From positions 1-61,021 of the IMG/VR virus record IMGVR_UViG_3300032309_000977: DNA of 61,021 nucleotides. One strand, written 5' to 3'. Positions 50,796-60,290 of this stretch are shown here, in pieces. The position numbers and the translations under genes are program-made. The DNA is from a virus. The notes under the pieces were generated by a model. The model searched no databases, was not told the origin of the DNA, and was given only the letters and a program-made list of their open reading frames with translations. Numbering within the stretch: the first letter of the stretch is position 1; each line of letters begins with the position of its first letter.

Positions 50796-51225
50796 CCTAC
50801 TAGATTTTTCATCTGTTACGCAAGGCGTGATTTTTGAAGGAGTCTTAGCAATACCACCAACTAATACAGTTGCTTCAACAAAGGCTGCATTTTTTAAGAA
50901 CCGTGAAAATTGGTCAGCGTATTTGCGTCTGTGGGAACCAAATGAGTTACCACTTAAAGCAATGATAGATAGTGCAACACGCTTAGGTGTTGGTACAGAT
51001 GTGTACACTTTTGTCTCACAAGGTTTTGCAGAAGAAGTAGATAAATGGTTGATGCGTAAAGGAATCTCAGTCGCAGTCCTGTACTATGGCTCCGTTGAAG
51101 AACTCGCATATGATTTACGGTTTCAACGACAAATTAGGACAATATACACAGCAACAGAGGAACAGGCATCCGTAATCGGAATCCGTTCTCATGTTGTTGA
51201 CCCAAAGAAAGCATGGATTTCATAA
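50782..51225 (+). CDS. Hypothetical protein, HAD-like layout
   Basis: A 147-residue protein; ATG 50782 is the start in line with an overlap of the preceding gene end. It has VTQGVIFEGVLAIPPTNTVA, then KAMIDSATRLGVGTDVYTFV, then EEVDKWLMRKGISVAVLYYG and IRTIYTATEEQASVIGIRS. Strand-helix order recalls HAD-fold phosphatases, but the DxD motif is missing, so the enzyme role is doubtful. It sits between the loader and the helicase. Confidence 0.6.
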   Translation: MQGNDLLDFSSVTQGVIFEGVLAIPPTNTVASTKAAFFKNRENWSAYLRLWEPNELPLKAMIDSATRLGVGTDVYTFVSQGFAEEVDKWLMRKGISVAVLYYGSVEELAYDLRFQRQIRTIYTATEEQASVIGIRSHVVDPKKAWIS

Positions 51226-52481
51226 TGGCTAGTGCCGAACACTTACTCATTAGTAAGGTCATTAACGACAACGACATCTCACATGTTGTTGAGGCTGGTA
51301 TTCGTCCTAACCACTTCAGCCCACAATGGGAAGGAGTTTGGTTGTGGGTATTGGATTACTGGAGGACGCATGCCGCCATTCCAAGTATTCGTGCACTTAA
51401 CCAAGAGTTTGCCGACTTAGAACTTGCGGATTCAAACCGTGAACAGTTCTCCAATCTGATTGACGAGGTACTCAACTCCTACCGTCACCAGAAGTTAGTT
51501 GAGACTATCTCATCAGCAATGCCACTGCTGAATAACAACAGCACCAATGAAGCAATTCAAATGCTCTCAGATGGTTTGCAGACAGCCTCTGCTGAGGTGG
51601 CTCGTCTTCGTGACGTTGACTTGATTCAGTCATGGGAAGAACGTATTGCTCGTTACAACCTAATGAGGGAAACACCTAATGCTATTCGTGGTATCCCTAC
51701 AGGCTTTACTGGGTTAGACAGGATTACTGCTGGCCTTCGTCCACAACAATTGATTACTTTTGTGGGTGAAGCAAAGAAAGGTAAGTCACTCATTACCTTG
51801 ATTATTGCTAATGCAGTTCACACACACGGCAAGGTTCCAATGTTCATCTCATTTGAAATGAGTATTGAGGAACAGGCTGCTCGTTATGACGCCATTGTTT
51901 CTAACATTTCTCACACCAAGATTATTCGTGGAGACCTGACTAAAAAAGAAGTTGAAAAGATTGAGACAACACTTCGCATGCGTAAGAACATGCACCCATT
52001 CTTGATGTCAGAAGACAGTTCATCTTTGACAACCGTAAGCGCCATTGCTGGCAAGATTCAACAACACCGTCCAGACATGCTGATTGTTGACGGTGTGTAC
52101 CTCATGGATGATGAGCAAGGAGAACCAAAGGGTTCACCACAAGCGCTCACCAACATCACTCGTTCTTTGAAGCGCATTGCACAGCGCTTTGATATTCCTA
52201 TCATTGGAACTACACAGGTACTTGGTTGGAAGTTGGGGAATAAGAAGTCACGCAAGATTACGGCAGACTCAATTGGTTACACCTCGTCATTCTCTCAAGA
52301 CTCTGACTTGGTTATCGGTGTTGAGTCTGACCCTGATATTGATAATCAAGCAATCTTGCGTGTAGTACTTGCTCGCTCTGCCCCAATGGGCGAAGTCAAG
52401 ATTAAATGGGACTGGGAAAACATGGACTTTTCGGAGGTATTTGAGGATGAGTCAGGCGACAGCGACGACTGGTATTACTGA
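51225..52481 (+). CDS. dnaB: DnaB-like replicative helicase
   Basis: A 418-residue protein; I chose ATG 51225 (TAATG with the previous stop) over ATG 51213. The N-terminal part is a DnaB-like helical domain (EHLLISKVINDNDISHVVEA). The RecA-like motor has GFTGLDRITAGLRPQQLITF, FVGEAKKGKS (Walker A), FISFEMSIEEQAARY, MLIVDGVYLMDD (Walker B) and IIGTTQVLGWK. The end is acidic and disordered (EDESGDSDDW). It unwinds DNA at the fork and pairs with the primase encoded right after it. Confidence 0.9.
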   Translation: MASAEHLLISKVINDNDISHVVEAGIRPNHFSPQWEGVWLWVLDYWRTHAAIPSIRALNQEFADLELADSNREQFSNLIDEVLNSYRHQKLVETISSAMPLLNNNSTNEAIQMLSDGLQTASAEVARLRDVDLIQSWEERIARYNLMRETPNAIRGIPTGFTGLDRITAGLRPQQLITFVGEAKKGKSLITLIIANAVHTHGKVPMFISFEMSIEEQAARYDAIVSNISHTKIIRGDLTKKEVEKIETTLRMRKNMHPFLMSEDSSSLTTVSAIAGKIQQHRPDMLIVDGVYLMDDEQGEPKGSPQALTNITRSLKRIAQRFDIPIIGTTQVLGWKLGNKKSRKITADSIGYTSSFSQDSDLVIGVESDPDIDNQAILRVVLARSAPMGEVKIKWDWENMDFSEVFEDESGDSDDWYY

Positions 52482-53373
52482 CCTACCGAACATTCTTCGT
52501 TCAATCGGAGTAGATGTTCGTAAGGAAAATGGAAAAGAGATTGTGGGCTGTTGCCCTGTGCATGAAAAGCGCACTGGTAAAGCAGACAGGTCTCCATCAT
52601 GGTCAATGAATAGCACTAATGGGCTATGGATTTGTCATTCCTGTGGTGCTCGTGGAAACCTACCTATCCTCGTATCAGAGGTAACAGGTGAGACTGACGC
52701 AATTATGGCGGTGCATAATCTCATCATTAGTGCAGGTCTTAATCAATTACAGAACCCAGTGTTTGATAACACCCCAGCCCAGCCAGTGGACTGGCTTACC
52801 TTCAGCGCCTTTGAAAAGCCACCAGTAGAAGAACTGACTAATCGTAGGATTACCAAAGAGGCTTCCGATGAATATGGGCTTAGGTGGAATACATCTAGGC
52901 AAGCGTGGGTTTTGCCTATCGTTTCACCATTAGGAGAATTATGGGGCTGGCAGGAAAAAGGTACGGACTACGTTCGCAACTACCCAGTAGGTATAACCAA
53001 GAGTCACACTTTATTTGGGATTGAGCGTTTTAGGAGTAGCACTGTAGTACTAGTGGAGTCACCACTGGACGTAGTTAGGTTTGCCTCATCTTTTTCAGGA
53101 GTGCAGTGCCTATCTAGTTTTGGAGTGAACGTAAGTACACAGCAGTTACATCTACTGGCTTCTGTAGCCAACAAGTTAATCGTTGCCCTAGATAACGATG
53201 TGGCTGGATTGACTAAGAGTAAAGAATTATTTAAAGTTATGCCTTTGTTTAGGAAAGGCGTATGTTGGTTTGACTACAACGGGACAGATGCAAAGGATAT
53301 TGGGGAAATGACAGATTCTGAAATTGAGGTTGCTTTGAGCGCCTCCTCGGTTATACCTTGGTGGGTGCAATGA
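52447..53373 (+). CDS. DnaG-type primase (CHC2 zinc finger and Toprim)
   Basis: A 308-residue protein; I chose ATG 52447 with GGAGGT eight bases upstream, overlapping the helicase end by 35 bases. Zinc site: GCCPVHEKRTGK, then WICHSCGARGNL. Toprim: VVLVESPLDVVRFASSFSG (Glu) and KLIVALDNDVAGLTKS (DxD). The catalytic middle (WVLPIVSPLGELWGWQEKG) is shortened compared with bacterial DnaG. It makes RNA primers for the fork. Confidence 0.88.
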   Translation: MSQATATTGITDLPNILRSIGVDVRKENGKEIVGCCPVHEKRTGKADRSPSWSMNSTNGLWICHSCGARGNLPILVSEVTGETDAIMAVHNLIISAGLNQLQNPVFDNTPAQPVDWLTFSAFEKPPVEELTNRRITKEASDEYGLRWNTSRQAWVLPIVSPLGELWGWQEKGTDYVRNYPVGITKSHTLFGIERFRSSTVVLVESPLDVVRFASSFSGVQCLSSFGVNVSTQQLHLLASVANKLIVALDNDVAGLTKSKELFKVMPLFRKGVCWFDYNGTDAKDIGEMTDSEIEVALSASSVIPWWVQ

Positions 53374-54920
53374 CATTCAACGGCAAGTTATACCCATTCC
53401 AACAAGAGGCAGTAGAACACATGGCTGACCGTGGAAAGATGCTTCTTGCTGTTGTGATGGGTGGTGGCAAAACTGTAATCACTATTGCCACACTGGAACA
53501 TCTGATTGAGAACGGGGATGTGTCACGCATTATCGTTGTAGTTCCATCATCACTTAAGTTTCAGTGGCTTCGTGAAATCAATAAGTTCACCAAGTCTAAA
53601 GCGATAGTTATTGACGGCCCAGTAAAGAACCGTCATAACCTTTGGCGTGCTTCACTCAACGCCAAGTATGTAATTATCAATCCAGAAACATTGGTAAATG
53701 ACCAAGAGCATTTTGAGAAGGTTAAGTTTGATGCAATGGTGATTGATGAAGCCACCATGATTAAATCCCCCCGTGCAAAGCGCTCTAAGTTACTAAAGAA
53801 ACTAGGCAAGCGTTGCCAGTATCGGTTTGCATTGACTGGTCAGCCTATTGAGAATAAGCCCGAAGAACTGTTCTCCATCATGGAGTTTGTTGACCCAACA
53901 GTGCTAGGTCGCTTTGATGTCTTTGATAAGACCTTCATCATTCGCAACAGTTATGGCATGCCTATAAAGTACAGGAACCTAAAACAACTTAACGATTCAT
54001 TAGGGGAAGCAATGGTGCGTAAGACTCGTGCTGACATTGCAGACCAGTTGCCTAAAGTAGTTACGCAGGTAGTCCCTGTTGAGTTTGATAAAGCCTCAGC
54101 CAGTCTTTACAACTACATTTCAGACGACCTTCTTGACCAAATCCAAAAGGCTCTTGCACAACACGGTAAAGGTTTTGACCTGTGGTCACATTACAACGGT
54201 GGGTCAGGTGCTAATGAGGCACAAGGGCAAATCATGTCACGGCTTACTATCCTTCGCATGCTTTGTGACAACCCTTTGTTAATTACAGGCTCGGCTAAGG
54301 AATATATTGCCTCTGGAGGTGCTAGTGGTAGTCAGTATGCAGCCCAGTTGGTATCAAGGAAACTTCTTGCAGAAGAACCAGCGATGCCAAAACTTACTGC
54401 TGTGGTTGATTACATTACGGACATCCTTAATGAAGACCCTAACAACAAAGTAGTTTTATTTTCATTCTTTAAAAAGAACCTACATTTCATTCAACAAATG
54501 ACAGCCCAATTAACTAAGAGCGTGTTGTTCATGGGTGGTATGGATGCTAAGGCTCGTGACACGGCAAAGCAAACGTTCTCTACAGACCCAAAGACAAGGC
54601 TATTCCTGTCCTCAGATGCTGGTGGATACGGCGTGGACTTGCCTGGGGCTAACTACCTTATTTCGTATGACTTGCCTTGGAGTGCTGGAAAACTAGACCA
54701 GCGAGAGGCTCGTATCATCCGTCTATCTTCAACACACCCCCATGTTACGCTTACCTCGTTCGTTATGCACGGGAGTATTGAAGAACGTCAATACGAAATG
54801 CTCATGCAAAAGCGAGCAATCAATGAAGCGTTCATTGATAAAGGTTATGATACACAAGGCAAATTTGAACTAACGCTTAGTTCATTATCGGACTTCCTAC
54901 GGACATCGGAGATTAAATAA
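53370..54920 (+). CDS. SNF2/DEAD-type helicase
   Basis: A 516-residue protein; ATG 53370 (ATGA overlap) is preferred to in-frame TTG 53358. LYPFQQEAVEHMAD (Q-like), VMGGGKTVITIATLE (motif I), KFDAMVIDEATMIKS (DEAT, motif II), RFALTGQPIENKPEELFSIM (motif III region), then KARDTAKQTFST, FLSSDAGGYGVDLPGANYLI (motif V) and WSAGKLDQREARIIRL (motif VI). Like other phage SNF2-type proteins it may act as a translocase or recombination helicase. Confidence 0.88.
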   Translation: MTFNGKLYPFQQEAVEHMADRGKMLLAVVMGGGKTVITIATLEHLIENGDVSRIIVVVPSSLKFQWLREINKFTKSKAIVIDGPVKNRHNLWRASLNAKYVIINPETLVNDQEHFEKVKFDAMVIDEATMIKSPRAKRSKLLKKLGKRCQYRFALTGQPIENKPEELFSIMEFVDPTVLGRFDVFDKTFIIRNSYGMPIKYRNLKQLNDSLGEAMVRKTRADIADQLPKVVTQVVPVEFDKASASLYNYISDDLLDQIQKALAQHGKGFDLWSHYNGGSGANEAQGQIMSRLTILRMLCDNPLLITGSAKEYIASGGASGSQYAAQLVSRKLLAEEPAMPKLTAVVDYITDILNEDPNNKVVLFSFFKKNLHFIQQMTAQLTKSVLFMGGMDAKARDTAKQTFSTDPKTRLFLSSDAGGYGVDLPGANYLISYDLPWSAGKLDQREARIIRLSSTHPHVTLTSFVMHGSIEERQYEMLMQKRAINEAFIDKGYDTQGKFELTLSSLSDFLRTSEIK

Positions 54921-55318
54921 TGGAAACATTTGACGAAAACTATTACGCTAAGTTGGCAGACGACTTTAAAAAACAAAAGGCTTTTAGTGCCGACATTGAA
55001 AAGCGCCTAGAGGCGATGAAGAAAGAGTTGACTGTTGCTGTAGAAAAGTATGGACAACCAGATAGCAGTGGTCACATCTGGCTCAAGGTAGGGGACATTG
55101 AACTCAAGCGTGAGCGCCGTGTTTCTCGTTCCTTTGACGCTAACTCAGCAGAAGCATGGGCTAAAGAGAATGGCTTGTGGGAAGAACTTAAGCAGGTAGT
55201 AGTCATTGAAAGCATTAGTGAAGATGCACTGCTAGGTTACGCATGGAAAAACAAAGATGTCTCAGACACTGTTCAAGGTTTCTATGTAGAGAAAGAAACA
55301 TGGGCATTTAAGGCGTAA
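54920..55318 (+). CDS. Conserved actinophage-like hypothetical protein
   Basis: A 132-residue protein starting in a TAATG overlap. The middle and end (HIWLKVGDIELKRERRVSRS, then ANSAEAWAKENGLWEELKQV, then YVEKETWAFKA) resemble proteins I remember from mycobacteriophage and other actinophage replication regions. It starts with a charged coiled coil (KKQKAFSADIEKRLEAMKKE). No function is known. The resemblance supports an actinobacterial host, but is from memory. Confidence 0.65.
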   Translation: METFDENYYAKLADDFKKQKAFSADIEKRLEAMKKELTVAVEKYGQPDSSGHIWLKVGDIELKRERRVSRSFDANSAEAWAKENGLWEELKQVVVIESISEDALLGYAWKNKDVSDTVQGFYVEKETWAFKA

Positions 55319-55319
55319 C

Positions 55320-55754
55320 ATGAAGGACCCTCTGGACCTGTTCAAAGACTTTCCTGATTTTCCAGGAAAGCGTCAACCTAAGAACAGGGTTAAAGAAAAA
55401 GTAACTAAAGAACTCGCTATTGACCGTTTCAATGGTGCTACTTCTAAGAAGTACATCATCAATGGACAAGAGCATCAGATGTTTACACTAGGTGAAGTTG
55501 CTAAGGCACTTGGAAAGAGTGCAAGTACTTTACGGGTGTGGGAACACCGTGGCTGGCTACCTAAAGCCAGTTACCGAACTCCTCCACCAAAGAGTGAACA
55601 AATTCCAGGAAAAACTTCTCGTGGACGTAGGTTATACACCTTAGTGCAGGTAGAGTTTCTCCTAGAAGCAATGGAGCAGTTCAATATCTATGAGATTAAT
55701 CATGGGGACTGGGATGGCTTCCGAAAACATATAAGAAATAATTGGCCCAAATAA
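55320..55754 (+). CDS. MerR-like HTH protein
   Basis: A 144-residue protein. FTLGEVAKALGKSASTLRVW, then EHRGWLPKASYRTP, and GRRLYTLVQVEFLLEAME is the winged-helix DNA-binding domain of the MerR family ('ytigevA...g.s..tlr.we..gll....r....g.R.Y...'). Phages use such proteins as excisionases or regulators. The C-terminal effector part is very short. It could control the replication genes or act at DNA ends; the binding site is not evident. Confidence 0.8.
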   Translation: MKDPLDLFKDFPDFPGKRQPKNRVKEKVTKELAIDRFNGATSKKYIINGQEHQMFTLGEVAKALGKSASTLRVWEHRGWLPKASYRTPPPKSEQIPGKTSRGRRLYTLVQVEFLLEAMEQFNIYEINHGDWDGFRKHIRNNWPK

Positions 55755-55768
55755 CGAAAGAAAAAAAC

Positions 55769-56443
55769 ATGACACGGGATTACGACGAAGAAGAAACAAC
55801 AACACCAACAACAGAAGTAACACGCAAACCAAACGCAAGCGGAAACACCCCTCGTGCAAGCCGCATTGTTCGTGGTGGTTGGACAGCAGTAGACGCAGTG
55901 AAGAATGCAGATTCACCGTTTGCACAACGCTTGCGTGTAACAGAAGAAGTTCAATTGATTCAGTTCATTGATGATGAACCATATGCAGCATGGCGTCAGC
56001 ACTGGGTTGAGCGCACAGGTCAAAAGTCATTCACATGCCTTGCAGACCTTGATGAGCGTGGATGCCCACTTTGTGAAGCAGGTGACCGTCCGTCACTTCG
56101 TTTTGCATTCAACGTTGCACTACTCACTCCAGGTGAAGCACCTGTAAACAAGTCTCTTGAAGTTGGTCCTCGTGTGATTGACCAATTGAAGAACTTCCAC
56201 AACACTCCACACACTGGCCCACTTACAAAACACTACTGGGCTATCTCACGCACAGGTAAGGGTGCAACTAGCGCAACCAACTTGCAAGTAGTTCGTGAGC
56301 GTGACTTGGCTGAATGGAAGTGCGAACCTGCTGATGAACAAATTTCTGTGTACTTAAAGCACAGTGCTTATACAGCAGATGTTATTTCAATCCCTAATCG
56401 TGCAGATTTGGTGAGGATTGCAGCCGAAGAATTCGGCAACTGA
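55769..56443 (+). CDS. ssDNA-binding-like protein
   Basis: A 224-residue protein. I chose ATG 55769 with a weak purine-rich site over TTG 55742. The N-terminus is acidic/Thr-rich; the core has VQLIQFIDDEPYAAWRQHWV, then KSFTCLADLDERGCPLCEAG (three Cys) and LRFAFNVALLTPGE. That plan occurs in actinophage proteins annotated as ssDNA-binding, with a zinc site in place of a plain OB fold; the end is acidic-free with a short helix. Position before DNA polymerase fits. The name is inferred from position and recall. Confidence 0.72.
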   Translation: MTRDYDEEETTTPTTEVTRKPNASGNTPRASRIVRGGWTAVDAVKNADSPFAQRLRVTEEVQLIQFIDDEPYAAWRQHWVERTGQKSFTCLADLDERGCPLCEAGDRPSLRFAFNVALLTPGEAPVNKSLEVGPRVIDQLKNFHNTPHTGPLTKHYWAISRTGKGATSATNLQVVRERDLAEWKCEPADEQISVYLKHSAYTADVISIPNRADLVRIAAEEFGN

Positions 56444-56466
56444 TAGTCATAGTTTAGAAAGGACTT

Positions 56467-58521
56467 ATGACTACCTTGGACATCGTTACTACCCTTGACC
56501 AGTTACATACGCTGGTCAAGGTAGTACAAGACGCAGGAGCATTTGCTTTTGACATTGAAAGCCGTGCCGTATTAGAACGACATCCTGACCTTCAAAAGAT
56601 TATGGAGGATGAGTTCAAAAAGAAAGCCCTTAGCCTTAAGAGCAAGTCTCCTGACGTGCTGGAGAACTCTCGTAGGGTCATTGAGGAAGACTATAAAAAG
56701 GACATCGCAGTCAACCCACTTCGTAATGAGGTGTTTTGGATTGCTATAGCCACCTTTGGTCATTCTTGGGCTATCCCTATGGGTCACAAGTTAGGTACTC
56801 TCCTAGAGCCAGAGGAAGTCGGAGATGGCTCTACAGTGCCTCCAGAGGGCTATAGGAAGCGTTTAAAGAGCGGTGAGGAGTCCATGGCTAAGGCTCGCTA
56901 TATCAAGCCAGCCGTCTACGGAGAGCCTCCTAAACAGTTGAGCCGTTCTGAGGTCTTTGAGGCGCTTCGCCCCATATTCTTTAGTGACCTAGTAAAGGTT
57001 GGGCACAACGTAAAGTTTGACGCTCGGTCAATCAGTAAGTACTACGACCAGATACCACCTGGACCGTACTTGGACACAATGGTTCTTCAGCACATTGTTT
57101 CAGAGAACCTGATGAGTTACTCATTGGAAAAGGTTATTGCTCACAACTATGACGGACTAGAAGCCTACGCAAAAGGTGGAAAGTTGGGTAAGTTGATTAC
57201 CCAAGTACCTATAGAAGACGCAACAACTTATGTACACCGTGACGCTCGTTGGACATGGATGTTGTATCAGCGACTACACAAGCAGATTATTACTAAGCCT
57301 GACTTGTTATCTGCACTTCAATTAGACAGTGAGGTGCTTGAAGTTATTATGCACATGGAGAACAACGGTATTCCAGTAGATGTTAAGGACTTAAAGAACC
57401 TCAACCTAGAGTTAGACCAAGAACTTCGTGACATCCTATTTAAAATCTTTGAGCATGCTCCAGCAGGGTTTAATCCTGACTCCAATAAAAGTAAGCAGGA
57501 GTTTTTATTTAACCCTAAAAAAGAAGGTGGGCTAGGTCTAAAGCCATATAAGAAAACAGATAAGGGTGCACCGTCTGTAGACGAAGAATCGCTTCGCAAT
57601 CTACAGTCAAAGCACCCAATCATTCCATTGCTTTTAGAGTGGGCTGAAATGAAGAAGTTGAAGTCAACCTATGTTGATGGACTTCTGCCTAAGATGTACA
57701 AGAATAGGTTGCACCCCTCATTCCACCTACACCGTACAGCAACAGGTCGGTTGTCTTCATCTGACCCAAACCTTCAGAACATTCCCCGTGAATCCAGCAT
57801 TCGTAAACTGTTTGTTGCTCCACAGCACCACCAGTTGTTCGTGGCTGACTACGACCAAATTGAGTTGCGTATCATGGCAATGTTTAGCCAAGACCCACAA
57901 TTAGTTCGCATTTTTAACACTGGAGAAGACATTCACACGGCTACTGCGTCTGCGGTGTTTAAGAAAGACCCAAAAGATGTTACGTCTGAGGAACGCCAGA
58001 TTGGTAAGGGTGTTAACTTCCTTACAGCCTACGGTGGGGGTGCTGCAAAGTTGGCACGTACTACAGGTATTGAGGAGGAACATGCTATGGAAATCCTTAA
58101 CAATTACTATAAAAGTTTTGCTGGTCTGACTGCATGGAAGCAATCTGTGGTTGCTACTGGTCGCAAAAACGGCTATGTATCAACCCTTGAGGGTAGGCGT
58201 AGGCGGTTACCTGACTTGACTTCCAGCGATAATATGCTCCGTTCTAGGGCAGAACGCCAAGCCGTCAATGCTGTAATTCAAGGAAGTGCGGCAGACATCT
58301 GTAAAAAAGCCATGATTAATGTACACAAGGCTTTACATAACAAAGGCGTGCGCCTCTTAGTACAGGTTCATGACGAACTGATAGCCGCAGTTCCTGACAA
58401 AATTGTAGAAGAATCCACACAGCCCTTCTTAGAAGCCATGGGAGATGGTACGGTTATCCAGCAGATACCTCTAAAGGTGTCTTATGAATACGCAAGCAAC
58501 TGGGCTGAGGCTAAGGGATGA
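56467..58521 (+). CDS. polA: DNA polymerase, family A, with 3'-5' exonuclease
   Basis: A 684-residue protein with AAAGGA before ATG 56467. Exonuclease: AFDIESRA (DxE), then VGHNVKFDAR and YVHRDARWTW. Polymerase: TATGRLSSSDPNLQNIP, motif A VADYDQIELRIMA, motif B RQIGKGVNFLTAYGG, motif C LLVQVHDELIAA. Phe, not Tyr, is at the dNTP-selecting place in motif B. No 5'-3' exonuclease domain is present. It is the replicative polymerase of this phage. Confidence 0.94.
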   Translation: MTTLDIVTTLDQLHTLVKVVQDAGAFAFDIESRAVLERHPDLQKIMEDEFKKKALSLKSKSPDVLENSRRVIEEDYKKDIAVNPLRNEVFWIAIATFGHSWAIPMGHKLGTLLEPEEVGDGSTVPPEGYRKRLKSGEESMAKARYIKPAVYGEPPKQLSRSEVFEALRPIFFSDLVKVGHNVKFDARSISKYYDQIPPGPYLDTMVLQHIVSENLMSYSLEKVIAHNYDGLEAYAKGGKLGKLITQVPIEDATTYVHRDARWTWMLYQRLHKQIITKPDLLSALQLDSEVLEVIMHMENNGIPVDVKDLKNLNLELDQELRDILFKIFEHAPAGFNPDSNKSKQEFLFNPKKEGGLGLKPYKKTDKGAPSVDEESLRNLQSKHPIIPLLLEWAEMKKLKSTYVDGLLPKMYKNRLHPSFHLHRTATGRLSSSDPNLQNIPRESSIRKLFVAPQHHQLFVADYDQIELRIMAMFSQDPQLVRIFNTGEDIHTATASAVFKKDPKDVTSEERQIGKGVNFLTAYGGGAAKLARTTGIEEEHAMEILNNYYKSFAGLTAWKQSVVATGRKNGYVSTLEGRRRRLPDLTSSDNMLRSRAERQAVNAVIQGSAADICKKAMINVHKALHNKGVRLLVQVHDELIAAVPDKIVEESTQPFLEAMGDGTVIQQIPLKVSYEYASNWAEAKG

Positions 58522-58868
58522 TGAATAATATTAACAGAAGGTTTTTTTACCTCATGCTTTCAATAGCAAGAGGTCAGTCATACGCAAACTCTATGGGGTT
58601 TTCAAATCCGTCAGAAGACGTTGGGGATGCAGAAACTGTAGAGATACTCCAAAGATGGGCATTGTTTATCAATGAAGGTATTTTTGACGACGTGGTAGTT
58701 GCCACAGACTGGATACTTGATTTACTAGAAACAAACGATAAACTAGTAACTCCTCGTGAGGAACTGCACCCATTGTTTGTTTCTTTCGGGGTAGCCCTTA
58801 TCAATATGCTTTTAGATGTTGATAACCTAGCAATCGTATTACATAATCCAGAGGACTACTATGAGTGA
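58518..58868 (+). CDS. Hypothetical protein
   Basis: A 116-residue protein overlapping the polymerase stop (ATGATGA). It is mostly helical and acidic (DAETVEILQRWALFINEGIF, then DDVVVATDWILDLLETN, then FVSFGVALINMLLDVDNL). No family recognised. The gene order polymerase, this gene, zinc ribbon, RecA suggests a replication or repair accessory. Confidence 0.55.
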   Translation: MMNNINRRFFYLMLSIARGQSYANSMGFSNPSEDVGDAETVEILQRWALFINEGIFDDVVVATDWILDLLETNDKLVTPREELHPLFVSFGVALINMLLDVDNLAIVLHNPEDYYE

Positions 58869-59250
58869 TTGGTGGAGTAAAAAACTAGCAGGAGAGAAAC
58901 CATCTACCCCCCGTGTTTCTCCTACGCCCCCTACACAACCTGTAATTAGGCTTCCTGCAACACAACAGACTGTTCCACAAGAACAACAACGGCAAGAAGT
59001 CTTGAACCCAAATCGTGCACCAACGGAAAATATTTCTATGGGTGAAGCGATTCGCCTATGGAAAGGTGGGGAAGCCCATCGCCGTGACGGTGGTTTGACA
59101 TGCCCAGATTGTGGAAGTAACAATGTATTTTCACGAACTGGTCGTGGAGCCAATAGCATGGTAAACGGAGCACAACCAGCACCTCGTTGTTTTGAGTGTG
59201 GCTGGAACGGATTATATGACCAAGCGTCACAAGCGTCTTGGAATAGTTAA
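58861..59250 (+). CDS. Zinc-ribbon protein
   Basis: A 129-residue protein overlapping the preceding gene by 8 bases. The first 60 residues are Pro/Gln/Thr-rich and disordered. The end has a CxxC pair: LTCPDCGSNNVFSRTG, then PRCFECGWNGLYDQA, a typical zinc ribbon. Similar proteins are found in actinophages near DNA-metabolism genes. Possibly a nucleic-acid-binding or recruitment factor. Confidence 0.7.
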   Translation: MSDWWSKKLAGEKPSTPRVSPTPPTQPVIRLPATQQTVPQEQQRQEVLNPNRAPTENISMGEAIRLWKGGEAHRRDGGLTCPDCGSNNVFSRTGRGANSMVNGAQPAPRCFECGWNGLYDQASQASWNS

Positions 59251-59264
59251 CAAAAGGAATATAC

Positions 59265-60290
59265 ATGTCAGATTTTGAGTCGTTGCAATCCATCTTGTCT
59301 GCCCTTACTAAAAAGTATGGCGATGATGTAATCATTAAAGGTTCACAAGTCATTGAAGCAACACCACGTATTACTACTGGTGTTCTTGCTTATGACTTGA
59401 TGCTTGGTGGTGGCTGGCCTGTAAACCAATGGAGTGAAATCATTGGTGAGGAATCATCAGGTAAAACTGCATTGGCATACAAAACGATTGCGGCTAATCA
59501 AGCCCTTGACCCTGAGTACACAGCAATGTGGGTAGCCGCTGAAGCCTATGTACCAGAATATGCAAAGGCTATTGGTGTAGACCTTGACCGTCTATGGGTA
59601 GTAGAGACCAACATCATGGAAGAAGTGTACGACTTGGTTATCAGGGTTCTAGATAATCGTGCCGTTGACTTGATTGTAATTGATTCACTTCCATCATTAG
59701 TTCCTGGAGATGAATCAGAAAAAATGATGGAGGAGTTCACCGTGGGTCTAGGCGCTCGCCTTACAGGTAAGTTCTTCCGCAAAGCCTCTAAGTCACAGAA
59801 GCGTTCATTGATTCGTGAAGACCGTGGATGCACTGGACTTATTATTAACCAATGGCGTGAGAAGATTGGCGTCATGTGGGGAGACAACCGTACAACCCCA
59901 GGTGGTAAGGCTAAGAACTTCCACTACTTCTGTCGTGTTGAAGTAAAACGTGACGAATGGATTAAAGCCAAGGATGAGACTGTGGGTCAAACCATCAAGG
60001 CTCGTACCATGAAGAACAAGACTTACCGTCCACAACAAGTAGCAGTAGTTGACTTCTATTTTGCAGACTCACAAGGTTTTCAATTTGGTGACTTTGACAC
60101 TGTAAAAGACATTGTGAACATCGCTATCTCATCAGAACTGATTACTCGTGCAGGTGCTTACTACTCCTATGGAGACCAGAAGTGGCAGGGTAAGGATGGG
60201 GTTCTACAGGCAGTTCGTGAAGACCTTGACCTTCAAGCAAAAATTCGTGAGGCTGTATTCAAGAAGTTCAACATTGAGATGCCTTCGTGA
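59265..60290 (+). CDS. RecA/UvsX-like recombinase
   Basis: A 341-residue protein with AAAGGA before ATG 59265. ITTGVLAYDLMLGGGWPVNQ, then IIGEESSGKTALAYKTI (Walker A), LDRLWVVETNIMEEVYDLVI, VDLIVIDSLPSLVP (Walker B), then GLIINQWREKIGVMWGD are in RecA order. It also has an extended insertion around KSQKRSLIREDRG. It is closer to phage UvsX-type recombinases than to host RecA in size. It pairs homologous DNA for recombination-dependent replication and repair. Confidence 0.9.
   Translation: MSDFESLQSILSALTKKYGDDVIIKGSQVIEATPRITTGVLAYDLMLGGGWPVNQWSEIIGEESSGKTALAYKTIAANQALDPEYTAMWVAAEAYVPEYAKAIGVDLDRLWVVETNIMEEVYDLVIRVLDNRAVDLIVIDSLPSLVPGDESEKMMEEFTVGLGARLTGKFFRKASKSQKRSLIREDRGCTGLIINQWREKIGVMWGDNRTTPGGKAKNFHYFCRVEVKRDEWIKAKDETVGQTIKARTMKNKTYRPQQVAVVDFYFADSQGFQFGDFDTVKDIVNIAISSELITRAGAYYSYGDQKWQGKDGVLQAVREDLDLQAKIREAVFKKFNIEMPS

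Noticed and set aside
50782-51225. Active HAD phosphatase
   Set aside because: The strand order is similar, but the DxD motif and other acidic residues are missing, so only a fold resemblance is claimed.
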